A stretch of 44,704 nt of DNA from SIG440 sp045591095 (GTDB lineage: Bacteria; Bacillota; Clostridia; Monoglobales; Monoglobaceae). Position numbers and translations under genes: made by a program. How positions within the stretch are numbered: position 1 is the stretch's first letter; each line of letters opens with the position of its first letter. Positions 6,935 to 15,083 of this stretch are shown piece after piece. Under the pieces are notes generated by a model. It saw only the letters and a program-made list of their open reading frames with translations, had not been told where the DNA came from and made no database searches. Location of the stretch: NCBI GenBank assembly GCA_045591095.1, contig JAZNSF010000005.1, positions 1 to 44,704 on the forward strand, given 5' to 3'.

Positions 6935-8578
6935 ATGAAAAACTTTAGTCCAATGTTATTTACAGACCTTAAAAGTTATAGTGGGAGCCAGTTTGTGAAG
7001 GATATAATCGCAGGTATAATTGTTGCGATTATTGCACTTCCATTATCTATCGCCCTTGCAATTGCATCAGGTGTAAGCCCCGAAATGGGTATTTATACTG
7101 CAGTTGTTGCCGGCCTTGTAACAGCGTTCTTTGGCGGAAGCAGTGTGCAGATTTCGGGCCCGACGGCAGCTTTTGCGACCATTGTCGCAGGGATAGTTGC
7201 AAAATATGGCCTCGAGGGTATGGCACTTGCGACAATAATTGCCGGTATACTTCTAGTTTTAATGGGTATATTCAAGCTTGGCAATCTGATAAAATTTATT
7301 CCGTTTACAATTACCACCGGCTTTACCGCAGGTATTGCTGTTACACTTGTCGTAGGTCAGCTTAAGGATTTCTTTGGTGTTTCATACCTAAATAGCGAAG
7401 CACCGATTGAAACGATAGAAAAACTTGAGACGTTTATACATAATTTTTCGACCATAAATATCGAAGCAATAATCGTTGGCGTGGTATGTCTTATGATACT
7501 TACTGTATGGCCCAAAATTTATGACAAAATACCTGCATCTTTAATTGCAGTTGGTGTTGGTATTGCTATGGTCAAGGGCTTTGGCATGAACGTAAATACA
7601 ATCGGTGATTTATATTCGGTTGAAAGGTCGCTTCCGTCTTTAACTGTGCCTACGTTTAGCCTTTCTGCCATAATTGAGGTATTCCCTGATGCAATTACTA
7701 TTGCGATCTTAGCAGGGATAGAGTCACTGCTTTCGTGCGTTGTTGCAGATGGAATGGTTGGCAAAAATCACCGCTCAAATACCGAGCTTACCGCACAGGG
7801 TCTTGGAAACATTGCATCCAGCCTGTTTGGTGGAATTCCTGCAACGGGTGCGATTGCAAGAACAGCGGCAAATATCAAAAATGGTGGGAGAACACCGATT
7901 TCGGCAATTGTCCATTCGCTTGTGCTTCTTTTAGTCCTTGCAATACTGATGCCTTATGCATCGTACATACCCATGCCTGCAATTGCGGCAATCCTAATAA
8001 GCGTTGCATATAATATGTGTCAATGGCGACAGTTTGTTTACCTTAGCAAAACCTCGCCAAAAAGCGATGTATTGGTACTGGTTGCAACTTTTGTTTTGAC
8101 AGTAGTATTCGATTTGGTTGTGGCAATTGAAGTAGGTATAATCCTTGCTTGTATTTTGCTTATGAAACGTATGAGCGACGAAACAGCTGTAAAAGGCTGG
8201 AAGTATGTGAAAGACGAGTCTGACCCTGATACATTGGAACTTCGGGAATTACCCAAGCATATAAGAGTTTACGAAATATGCGGTCCGATGTTTTTTGCAG
8301 CTGTCGGACAACTTAAGGAGGTTAAGCCAAAGGAGTTTACAAAGGTAATTATCTTCAGAATGCGAAGTGTTCCGTCGATAGATGCAGATGCCATAAAGGC
8401 GCTTAGCGAGCTGGTAGAAAACTTAAAAGAACAAGGTGTTACGGTAGTATTCTCGCATGTAAATCCACAGCCGCTTCGTGCTATGAGTAAGTCTGGACTA
8501 ACTAAGCTTATCGGTGAAGAAAATATCTGCCTCAACATTGACGAAGCTATAAAACGCGCCGAGGTTTTGGGTGAATAA
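6935..8578 (+). CDS. SulP (SLC26A) family anion transporter with STAS domain
   Basis: A 547-residue inner-membrane transporter. Residues 1-420 form the SulP membrane core with about 12-14 hydrophobic helices, including PLSIALAIASG, the GxxTAxFGGSSVQISGPTAA region and GIESLLSCVVADGM. From about residue 425 a cytoplasmic STAS domain follows (VYEICGPMFFAA...FRMRSVPSIDADAIKAL). Members carry sulfate, bicarbonate or dicarboxylates; I cannot tell which, and no sulfate assimilation genes are nearby. ATG 6935 with AAAGGA upstream is chosen; an in-frame start at 6872 would fall in the ybaB terminator. It ends 2 bases before the HIRAN-TPR gene. Confidence 0.9.
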   Translation: MKNFSPMLFTDLKSYSGSQFVKDIIAGIIVAIIALPLSIALAIASGVSPEMGIYTAVVAGLVTAFFGGSSVQISGPTAAFATIVAGIVAKYGLEGMALATIIAGILLVLMGIFKLGNLIKFIPFTITTGFTAGIAVTLVVGQLKDFFGVSYLNSEAPIETIEKLETFIHNFSTINIEAIIVGVVCLMILTVWPKIYDKIPASLIAVGVGIAMVKGFGMNVNTIGDLYSVERSLPSLTVPTFSLSAIIEVFPDAITIAILAGIESLLSCVVADGMVGKNHRSNTELTAQGLGNIASSLFGGIPATGAIARTAANIKNGGRTPISAIVHSLVLLLVLAILMPYASYIPMPAIAAILISVAYNMCQWRQFVYLSKTSPKSDVLVLVATFVLTVVFDLVVAIEVGIILACILLMKRMSDETAVKGWKYVKDESDPDTLELRELPKHIRVYEICGPMFFAAVGQLKEVKPKEFTKVIIFRMRSVPSIDADAIKALSELVENLKEQGVTVVFSHVNPQPLRAMSKSGLTKLIGEENICLNIDEAIKRAEVLGE

Positions 8579-8580
8579 CA

Positions 8581-9237
8581 ATGATTGAAAAAGACGAATT
8601 CCGGCTGCTTGCGACCATAACAGGATTCAGACATTATCCAAATGTACGTAAGCTTTTTAAAGGTGACAGGGTAACCTTGGTGCGTGAATATCAAAACGAA
8701 CACGACCCATATGCGATTGCGGTGTTTTTGCCTGAAGGACAGATAGGTTATATCGCTAATAGCAAAGATACTGTAAGGGAAAATACAAAAAGCGCCGCAG
8801 AACTCTCGGAACTGATTGGTGACTTTGCCAAGGCAGAAATTTTAGAGGGCGGTTATCATGATGCGGTATGCAAGCTTAAAGGGATTTTTGATGTTGACAA
8901 AATGACGCTTAAGGCGTTTAGTTTGTATGATGAGTGTCAATACGAAGAGGCATTGGAGCTTTTCTTAAGACTAAGGGAAAAGTATGATTCCGTAATGCTT
9001 CTTCAGTATACTGCGGACTGTCTTATAAAGCTTAGTAAATTTAAAGATGCACTTACTCATCTGAAAATCGCTTTGAAGAAAGAAACGGAAAATAATATTA
9101 CTCTAATGATGTATGCTACCGCCCAAGAGAATCTGGGAAATTTTAAGGAAGCAGAAAGCGGATACCTTAAAATTTTGGAAAATAAAGAGACTAAAGAGGC
9201 GCGCGAGGCCCTTAAAAGATGCAAAGCTAAAAGATAA
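8581..9237 (+). CDS. HIRAN-domain protein with TPR-like repeats
   Basis: 218 residues. The first ~70 match the HIRAN pattern: ITGFRHYPNVRKLFKGDRVTL, then REYQNEHDPYAIAVFL and a glycine-isoleucine-glycine-tyrosine segment (QIGYIAN). HIRAN domains bind 3' DNA ends or ssDNA in helicases such as HLTF and also occur alone in bacteria. Residues ~110-215 are helical with three TPR-like units (SLYDECQYEEALELF, CLIKLSKFKDALTHL, TAQENLGNFKEAESGYL). The ATG lies 2 bases after the transporter stop with only a weak GGGTG site, suggesting translational coupling. The role is unknown; the pairing with a transporter may be incidental. Confidence 0.75.
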   Translation: MIEKDEFRLLATITGFRHYPNVRKLFKGDRVTLVREYQNEHDPYAIAVFLPEGQIGYIANSKDTVRENTKSAAELSELIGDFAKAEILEGGYHDAVCKLKGIFDVDKMTLKAFSLYDECQYEEALELFLRLREKYDSVMLLQYTADCLIKLSKFKDALTHLKIALKKETENNITLMMYATAQENLGNFKEAESGYLKILENKETKEAREALKRCKAKR

Positions 9238-9242
9238 AAATC

Positions 9243-9270
9243 AGGCTGTAAAACGTATGTTTTACAGCCT
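9243..9270. terminator. Bidirectional terminator between the HIRAN-TPR gene and thiT
   Basis: A perfect 12-bp stem (9243-9254 with 9259-9270, loop GTAT) sits between the convergent genes, with a T-rich flank on both strands. Confidence 0.88.
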
Positions 9271-9276
9271 TGTTTA

Positions 9277-9807
9277 TTAAATCTCATATAGTCTTTTTGC
9301 CTTTAAGAAAAGAAAAATTAAAACTAAAACAGAGATAAAGAATTCCGGAACCATATAGGTTGCTTGGTAGATAAGTGAATAAATCCAAGGATTTTGTCCC
9401 GCCGGTACATATTCTGCGAATAAAACTGCACCGCTTATAAGCGAAAATATAAATCTGGCTCCTACAGCTACTGTGCTGCCAAAAATAATTCCGCTTGTAC
9501 TTTTCTTGAAAAATCCGGCCAAACCAAGCGCGCCAAAAGCCAATATGTAGTCTAAAAGAAGCGATGCAGGGTGATACAAAACCCCTGCGATAAGTGCAGA
9601 AAGCAAGCCGTAAATTGCCCCTGCGATAGTACCGGCAATCACTCCTCGCTTCTGGGTGATAAAGAGGAGCGGTATCATGGTAAGTGCGACCGACCCGCCC
9701 TGGGGCATTTCCAGCACTTTGATGAAGCTACACACTACGGCTAGCGCGATAGCCGCCGCGATTTCGGTTAGCAGCCTGATTTTTGTTTTTGTGTTTGTTT
9801 TACTCAT
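9277..9807 (-). CDS. thiT: Thiamine ECF transporter S component ThiT
   Basis: A 176-residue membrane protein with about six hydrophobic helices that captures thiamine and docks onto a shared ECF module (EcfA/A'/T, not in this window). Family signs are GGSVALTMIPLLFI after the first helix, GAIYGLL, and the YHPASLLLDYILAF segment that lines the thiamine pocket. ATG 9807 has AAAGGAT 9 bases upstream; an in-frame TTG at 9816 overlaps that site. The leader carries a TPP riboswitch and terminator, which independently points to thiamine. Confidence 0.95.
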   Translation of the reverse strand: MSKTNTKTKIRLLTEIAAAIALAVVCSFIKVLEMPQGGSVALTMIPLLFITQKRGVIAGTIAGAIYGLLSALIAGVLYHPASLLLDYILAFGALGLAGFFKKSTSGIIFGSTVAVGARFIFSLISGAVLFAEYVPAGQNPWIYSLIYQATYMVPEFFISVLVLIFLFLKAKRLYEI

Positions 9808-9860
9808 TTTTACCAATCCTTTCTTTTGTCAGATTGGATAACGAGCCTTCGAATTTGCTG

Positions 9861-9895
9861 TTTTAAAAATAAAAGCATATCCAAATGGATATGCT
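9861..9895 (-). terminator. Expression-platform terminator of the TPP riboswitch
   Basis: A perfect 9-bp stem (9874-9882 with 9887-9895) is followed on the minus strand by a T-rich run. It lies between the TPP aptamer and thiT, so TPP binding would stop transcription before the gene. Confidence 0.85.
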
Positions 9896-9911
9896 AAAGG
9901 CATTTTAAAGC

Positions 9912-9993
9912 AGTTCCCTACGTTGGCATTATCCAAATCAGGTTTAGGGTCGGAGCCAAACTCCCTCTCAGCCTGCGCAAGGCAAGCTCCCCT
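9912..9993 (-). promoter_or_regulatory. TPP (THI element) riboswitch
   Basis: On the minus strand the sequence shows GGGGAGC, GGCTGAGAGGGA, GACCC, AACCTGATTTGGATAATGCC and CGTAGGGAA in the order of the THI-box consensus. It regulates the thiT downstream by intracellular thiamine pyrophosphate. Confidence 0.97.
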
Positions 9994-10011
9994 TTTTATT
10001 AAATTTGACTT

Positions 10012-10040
10012 ATTGTATCATATAAGCAAAGTACTGTCAA
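10012..10040 (-). promoter_or_regulatory. Promoter of the TPP riboswitch-thiT transcript
   Basis: On the minus strand TTGACA (10035-10040) and TACAAT (10012-10017) are 17 bases apart. It lies about 20 bases before the riboswitch aptamer. Confidence 0.88.
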
Positions 10041-10172
10041 TAGTCTGGATAATAAAATATTAAAATCGTAGCTGACTTAGAAACTTTATGTTTCTTGGGT
10101 AGCTTTTTTTGTATCAAAAATTATTTTTGTGGAAGAATAATCCCATACTGTTTTTACAAGGGGCAAAAATCC

Positions 10173-10571
10173 ATGGGAAAATATAATAAAATTTTACTTA
10201 AAGAAACAGGTTATATATCATTTGTTACACTGGGACTTAGTTTTATCTTGCAGGCTATCTTTTTGGTGCTTGGGAAGTGGGATTATACGGTTTTATTAGG
10301 AAATCTTCTGTCGGCTGGTGTGATGATTCTGAACTTCTTTTTCATGGGCATTTCAATAGAAAAAGCGCTAAAACTTGGTGAGAAAGACACAAAAAAAATA
10401 ATGCTTGCCTCGCAAAGCATAAGGAATATTTTGCTTTTTGCGGTAATTGCACTTGGCGCGGCACTTTCGTTATTTAATACAGTAACTGTCATTATACCGG
10501 TGTTCTTCCCAAGACTTGCACTATTTTTGAAACCGTATTTTACAAAGATAAAGGAAAGGGATGCGGCATGA
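10173..10571 (+). CDS. atpI: ATP synthase subunit I (AtpI-like assembly protein)
   Basis: A 132-residue membrane protein with four predicted hydrophobic segments (about residues 10-28, 33-55, 77-97 and 101-119). It matches the position and topology of AtpI, which helps insert or assemble the c-ring and precedes atpB in many operons. Sequence conservation in this family is low, so placement is the main evidence. ATG 10173 follows AAGGGG. Its stop overlaps the atpB start (ATGA). No convincing promoter was found in 10041-10172. Confidence 0.75.
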   Translation: MGKYNKILLKETGYISFVTLGLSFILQAIFLVLGKWDYTVLLGNLLSAGVMILNFFFMGISIEKALKLGEKDTKKIMLASQSIRNILLFAVIALGAALSLFNTVTVIIPVFFPRLALFLKPYFTKIKERDAA

Positions 10572-11425
10572 AAAGTCGAAAGTTCAGGGTTTTAGATATT
10601 GCATTGATTATATGTATTTTCCTGCCTGTTCTTGCCTGCATAATCTTAAAGGCATTGACATATCCCCAAAGTGAAGGGATAAAGATTTCCGGAGCGATGG
10701 TGTTTTTTGAAATTCCGATGCCCATTCAGAATCTTGTAGTCACCGAGGCACAAGTAAATTCGATTGCGGTGTTAATATCAATGTTTTTTTTATTTTTGTA
10801 TCTTACCCATGGACTGGGTGAGGGAAGCGTGCTTAAAAGACACACAATAGCAGAATTTATTGTTGAAAAGGTAAAAAAGATAGTCAGAGAGAATATGGGT
10901 AAATACTTTAAGGATTTTGCACCTTTTATTGCGTCAATCTTAGCGCTTTCGGCATTTTCCAGTCTTATCTCACTTTTTGGACTTTATCCGCCGACATCGG
11001 ACATTAATATACCTTCAGGGTGGGCAATATTGGTATTTATCCTTATAACATACTATAAGCTAAAATGCGGGCCGGTTCATTATCTTAAAAGTTTTGCAAA
11101 CCCTGCTTTAATGGCTCCGCTTAATATAATAAGCGAAGTGGCAACGCCTGTTTCTATGGCTTTTCGTCATTATGGAAACATCCTGTCAGGCACAGTAATT
11201 TCTGTTTTGGTGGCATTTGGACTAAAACGCTTATCAGCGTTTTTGCTTGGGGGAATTAATGGATATTTTGGCGATATACCTCTACTCCAAATTGGCTTAC
11301 CTGCGGTTTTGTCGGTGTATTTTGATATATTCAGCGGACTTTTACAGGCGTATATTTTTGCAATGCTTACAATGCTTTATGTGTCGGGAGGACTTCCCGA
11401 AGAAATTTATGAAAAAAATAGCTAA
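10568..11425 (+). CDS. atpB: F0F1 ATP synthase subunit a
   Basis: A 285-residue stator channel protein with at least five hydrophobic helices. The essential arginine is R200 in SEVATPVSMAFRHYGN, and the last helices carry FDIFSGLLQAYIFAML with the conserved glutamine (Q260). It forms the two ion half-channels against the c-ring. The start codon overlaps the atpI stop. A loop rich in proline and serine (FGLYPPTSDINIP) corresponds to the usual periplasmic stretch. Confidence 0.96.
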   Translation: MKSRKFRVLDIALIICIFLPVLACIILKALTYPQSEGIKISGAMVFFEIPMPIQNLVVTEAQVNSIAVLISMFFLFLYLTHGLGEGSVLKRHTIAEFIVEKVKKIVRENMGKYFKDFAPFIASILALSAFSSLISLFGLYPPTSDINIPSGWAILVFILITYYKLKCGPVHYLKSFANPALMAPLNIISEVATPVSMAFRHYGNILSGTVISVLVAFGLKRLSAFLLGGINGYFGDIPLLQIGLPAVLSVYFDIFSGLLQAYIFAMLTMLYVSGGLPEEIYEKNS

Positions 11426-11448
11426 AAATTAATGGGAGGTAAAAATTC

Positions 11449-11733
11449 ATGTTGGAAATAGCTGTTGGGATAATCTTAGGATGCTGTGCACTTGGTGCAG
11501 GGACCGCGATGATAGCCGGAATCGGCCCCGGTATAGGTGAGGGGAATGCGGTTGCAAAGGCGTGCGAGGCAATCGGACGTCAGCCCGAGGCTAAGGGCGA
11601 TGTGACGTCTACCATGCTTATGGGTTGCGCGATAGCAGAGACAACGGGACTTTATGCCCTTGTAATTGCAATTCTTTTGATTTTTGTTGCTCCCAACATT
11701 TTGGTAAATGTTCTTATGTCGATTGTCGGATAA
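11449..11733 (+). CDS. atpE: F0F1 ATP synthase subunit c, Na+-type two-carboxylate ion site
   Basis: A 94-residue hairpin proteolipid; ten or more copies form the rotor ring. The polar loop RQPEAKG (44-50) is present. The ion-binding residues are E31 (where Na+ enzymes of Ilyobacter type have Q32), E64, T65, T66 and Y69 in AIAETTGLY. E31 together with E64 matches the two-carboxylate Na+ motif described for Fusobacterium nucleatum. I infer that the enzyme couples to Na+; this has not been tested. GGGAGG precedes the ATG. Confidence 0.96.
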   Translation: MLEIAVGIILGCCALGAGTAMIAGIGPGIGEGNAVAKACEAIGRQPEAKGDVTSTMLMGCAIAETTGLYALVIAILLIFVAPNILVNVLMSIVG

Positions 11734-11746
11734 GGAGTGAAATATT

Positions 11747-12256
11747 ATGCAGTCATTAGAGGTTATATCTGTAAATGTCTGGCAAATACTGATTTCCCTG
11801 TCTAACCTCATAATTTTATTTCTTGTTGCAAAGAGGTTTTTATTTAAGCCCGTAGAAAATATGCTTGCAAGGCGAAAGACAGAACTTGATAAAAAGTATA
11901 TGGATGCAGAAAATTACAAAAGCTTGGCAGAGGAAAACCATAAAAGGTGGGAAGAAAAGATACATGCATTAGAGGCAGATGGTGATAAAATTATAAAAAC
12001 AGCCATAGATGAGGCGAAGAAAAAGACTGAAAAACTGATTGAAGAGGCAACCCGAAAAGCAGAAAGTATAGTGGCCGAGGCAAAACAGCGGGCAGAAAAC
12101 GAGATGAAAAAAGCAGAAGACGAAATCAAAGAACAGATAGTAGATGTTTCGCTGGTCCTTGCCGAGCGAATACTTATGCGTGAAATCAGCAGAAAGGACA
12201 ATAGCATGATAATAAATTCTTTTATTGAGGGACTTGACCATGACGGAAATAGCTAA
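11747..12256 (+). CDS. atpF: F0F1 ATP synthase subunit b
   Basis: A 169-residue peripheral stalk protein. It has one N-terminal hydrophobic helix (about residues 9-27, LISLSNLIILFLVAKRF), then FKPVENMLARRK and a long charged coiled coil (about 35-140) rich in A, E and K that reaches up to F1 and binds delta. AAGGAGTG precedes the ATG. Its 3' end overlaps the atpH start by 17 bases. Confidence 0.95.
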   Translation: MQSLEVISVNVWQILISLSNLIILFLVAKRFLFKPVENMLARRKTELDKKYMDAENYKSLAEENHKRWEEKIHALEADGDKIIKTAIDEAKKKTEKLIEEATRKAESIVAEAKQRAENEMKKAEDEIKEQIVDVSLVLAERILMREISRKDNSMIINSFIEGLDHDGNS

Positions 12257-12770
12257 AAGCTATGGTTTGGCGCTTTTTTCGGTAGCAGAAGAGAGTTTTA
12301 AAACAGAGGAATATAAAACTGCCTTGGAATTAATAATGGAGATATTTGAGAAAAATCCAAAGTATATTGAAATGCTGTCCTCGCCTAATATTCCTCTTTC
12401 AAAACGCATTGATGCGTTAAATAATGCACTTAAGAGTGCTTTGCCAAGAGAAATTGCTTATTTTTTGAGCCTTATGTGCAAAAATGGAGATATTGACAAG
12501 GTAACTCTTGTGATAGGTGAGTATAAACTTCTATACAACAAAGCTAAAGGCATTAAAACTGTAAAGGTAACAAGTACCCAGCCGCTTACAAATCCGCAAA
12601 TTGATGATTTAGGCAAGAAACTCGAAAAAATTACAGATGGCAAAGTAGTTCTTGAACTTAAGGTAGACAAGAATATCATAGGCGGAATAAAGGTAGAACT
12701 AGATGAAAAGGTGTTTGACGGAAGTCTTAAAAGGCGTTTTGAATTGCTAAAGGAGATAGTAAGCCGATGA
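12240..12770 (+). CDS. atpH: F0F1 ATP synthase subunit delta
   Basis: A 176-residue protein that ties the b stalk to the top of F1. Family features are SYGLALFSVAEE near the N-terminus, LSSPNIPLSKRIDALN in the helical domain, and the C-terminal segment LEKITDGKVVLELKVDKNIIGGIKVELDEKVFDGSLKRR. ATG 12240 follows TGAGGGA inside the end of atpF; an in-frame TTG at 12225 is rejected. The stop overlaps the atpA start. Confidence 0.94.
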   Translation: MTEIAKSYGLALFSVAEESFKTEEYKTALELIMEIFEKNPKYIEMLSSPNIPLSKRIDALNNALKSALPREIAYFLSLMCKNGDIDKVTLVIGEYKLLYNKAKGIKTVKVTSTQPLTNPQIDDLGKKLEKITDGKVVLELKVDKNIIGGIKVELDEKVFDGSLKRRFELLKEIVSR

Positions 12771-14266
12771 AGAGAAAGATAGAAGAAATCAGCAATATTA
12801 TAAAAGAACAGATAAAAAGTTTTGCCCAAGATATAGACACAAGCGAGACGGGAACAGTTGTTTTGGTGGGTGACGGCATAGCAAGAGTATACGGACTTAA
12901 GAATTGTATGGCAAACGAGCTTTTGGCATTTGATGACGGCACTTTTGGGATGGCACAAAGCCTTGAAAACGAAACGGTTTCGGTTGCTTTGCTTTCGAAT
13001 ACCAGTAATATAAAGGAAGGTGATACCGTAAGGCGTACCGGCAAGGTGGTATCGGTCCCGGTCGGATATGGACTTTTGGGGCGAACGGTAAATGCAATGG
13101 GTGAGCCAATAGACGGCAAAGGGAAAATAAATGCGGATACCTTAAGACCCCTGGAAAGCGAAGCACCGGGAATTATTGAAAGAGAAAGTGTGTCTGTCCC
13201 CCTTGAAACCGGGATAAAGGCTATTGATAGTATGATACCCATTGGCAGAGGGCAGAGAGAGCTGATTATTGGCGACAGGCAAACAGGAAAGACCGAAATT
13301 GCGATTGATACAATTATAAATCAAAAAAACTCCGGTGTAATTTGCATATATGTTGCCATAGGACAAAAAAATTCGGCGGTAAGAGGACTTACTAACGAGC
13401 TTGAAAAGGCAGGGGCGATGGAGTATACAGTTATTGTTTCGGCGTCTGCCTCGGAGTCGGCACCGCTTCAGTATATTGCTCCTTATTCGGGCTGTGCTAT
13501 GGCAGAGTACTTCAGAGAACAAGGGAAGGACGTTTTGATTATCTATGACGACTTGTCAAAGCACGCGATAAGCTATCGTGCATTATCGTTACTTATCCGT
13601 CGTCCTCCCGGAAGAGAAGCTTATCCCGGGGATGTTTTTTATCTTCATTCAAGGCTTTTAGAACGTGCCGCTTGCATAACTCCTGAGTATGGAGGTGGCT
13701 CTATTACAGCGCTACCCATTATTGAAACTCAGGCAGGTGATGTCGCGGCCTATATCCCTACAAATGTGATTTCAATTACCGACGGACAGATATTTCTGGA
13801 GACGGATTTATTTAATTCAGGTGTTATGCCGGCAATCAACCCCGGGATTTCGGTAAGCCGTGTGGGAGGTGCGGCACAGCTTAAGGCAATGAAAAAGGTT
13901 TCGGGCGAGCTTAAGCTTTTATATTCTCAATACCTGGAGCTTAAAGCGTTTTCGCAGTTTGGAAGCGACCTTGACAAGGATACCGAGGCAAGGCTTAATT
14001 TGGGAGAACGGATTGTGGAGGTTTTGAAGCAGGGTCGGAACTCGCCCTTAAGAGCAGGTTGTCAGATTGCAATAATCTATGCGGTAACAAAGGGATACCT
14101 TAATAATATCCCTCTTGGCAAAGTCAAAGATTACGAAAAGCGTCTTTATGATTTGCTTGAAGAAAGCTATAGCGACTTGCTTGATAGGTTTGAAGAAAAC
14201 CATTGTGAGAAGAGCGATTTTTTGCGTCTTAGGGAGGTCTTTAGCAAAATGGAGAGTGAGTTTTAG
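12767..14266 (+). CDS. atpA: F0F1 ATP synthase subunit alpha
   Basis: A 499-residue non-catalytic nucleotide-binding subunit of the F1 hexamer. It has the N-terminal beta barrel, Walker A GDRQTGKT near residue 170, the SAPLQYIAPYSG segment and the alpha-type signature ending GINPGISVSRVGG-like (AINPGISVSRVGGAAQ). Length is normal for the family. It overlaps atpH by 4 bases and is followed directly by atpG, typical of tight translational coupling. Confidence 0.97.
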   Translation: MKRKIEEISNIIKEQIKSFAQDIDTSETGTVVLVGDGIARVYGLKNCMANELLAFDDGTFGMAQSLENETVSVALLSNTSNIKEGDTVRRTGKVVSVPVGYGLLGRTVNAMGEPIDGKGKINADTLRPLESEAPGIIERESVSVPLETGIKAIDSMIPIGRGQRELIIGDRQTGKTEIAIDTIINQKNSGVICIYVAIGQKNSAVRGLTNELEKAGAMEYTVIVSASASESAPLQYIAPYSGCAMAEYFREQGKDVLIIYDDLSKHAISYRALSLLIRRPPGREAYPGDVFYLHSRLLERAACITPEYGGGSITALPIIETQAGDVAAYIPTNVISITDGQIFLETDLFNSGVMPAINPGISVSRVGGAAQLKAMKKVSGELKLLYSQYLELKAFSQFGSDLDKDTEARLNLGERIVEVLKQGRNSPLRAGCQIAIIYAVTKGYLNNIPLGKVKDYEKRLYDLLEESYSDLLDRFEENHCEKSDFLRLREVFSKMESEF

Positions 14267-15070
14267 ATGGCAACTGATATAAAAAGCCTAAAAAGTCGTA
14301 TTAAGAGTGTAAACTCCACATATCAGCTGACAAAAGCTATGGAACTTGTGGCATCTGCAAAAATCCGTGGTGCGACCGAGACAATGAACAAAGCGGGGGA
14401 GTATTTGAAAGCAGCTTTGGGTATAGTGAGAGAAATATCAAAGGAAACAGAAGCTAGAAAAAGTGTTTATATGAAAGTTACGGAAAGCGGAAAAACCGCA
14501 ATTATAGTTATTGCAGGTGACAGAGGCCTTGCAGGGGGGTATAACTCGAATATATTTAAGCTTTTAGGTGAATATAAAAACTCTGAAGTAATACCTATAG
14601 GGAAGATAGCTTGCGAAAAATATCAGAGAGAAATTTTAAAAGTAGAAAAATTTAATTTTGCGGACGCAAAAAAAATATCCAAAAAGCTTTGCAAGGGATT
14701 TAAACAAGGCGAATATACTGGTGTTTCGATTGTTTATACTAAATTTATATCTATGCTTACAAGACTTCCTGAATATGAGGTTGTGCTTCCCTTGAAAATG
14801 ACAAAGGATATAAGCAAAAGTGACATTATATACGAGCCGGATGCGTCTTTTGTGCTTGACAGGGTAGTTGAGGAATATATTGCCGCAAAAATTTTTGGAG
14901 CAGTCAGAGAAGGGTTTGTGTCGGAGCTTGCGTCACGCAGGCTTGCAATGGAGTCAGCAGGGAAGAATGCATCCGAGATGCTGGATAAACTTAAACTACA
15001 GTATAACAGGGCACGTCAGGGCACCATAACTCAGGAAATAACCGAGATAGTTGCAGGAAGTGAGAGCTAA
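14267..15070 (+). CDS. atpG: F0F1 ATP synthase subunit gamma
   Basis: A 267-residue central rotor shaft, slightly shorter than the common ~285. The N-terminal helix LKSRIKSVNSTYQLTKAMELVASAKIR and the C-terminal helix RRLAMESAGKNASEMLDKLKLQYNRARQGTITQEITEI form the coiled coil inside the hexamer. ITDRGLCGG is represented by IAGDRGLAGGYNSN. The ATG follows the atpA stop with no gap. The ribosome binding site lies within the end of atpA. Confidence 0.95.
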   Translation: MATDIKSLKSRIKSVNSTYQLTKAMELVASAKIRGATETMNKAGEYLKAALGIVREISKETEARKSVYMKVTESGKTAIIVIAGDRGLAGGYNSNIFKLLGEYKNSEVIPIGKIACEKYQREILKVEKFNFADAKKISKKLCKGFKQGEYTGVSIVYTKFISMLTRLPEYEVVLPLKMTKDISKSDIIYEPDASFVLDRVVEEYIAAKIFGAVREGFVSELASRRLAMESAGKNASEMLDKLKLQYNRARQGTITQEITEIVAGSES

Positions 15071-15083
15071 AGGAGGGAGTACG

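Noticed and set aside
10041..10172. Promoter for the ATP synthase operon
   Set aside because: No pair of hexamers with proper spacing stood out on the plus strand; left uncalled.
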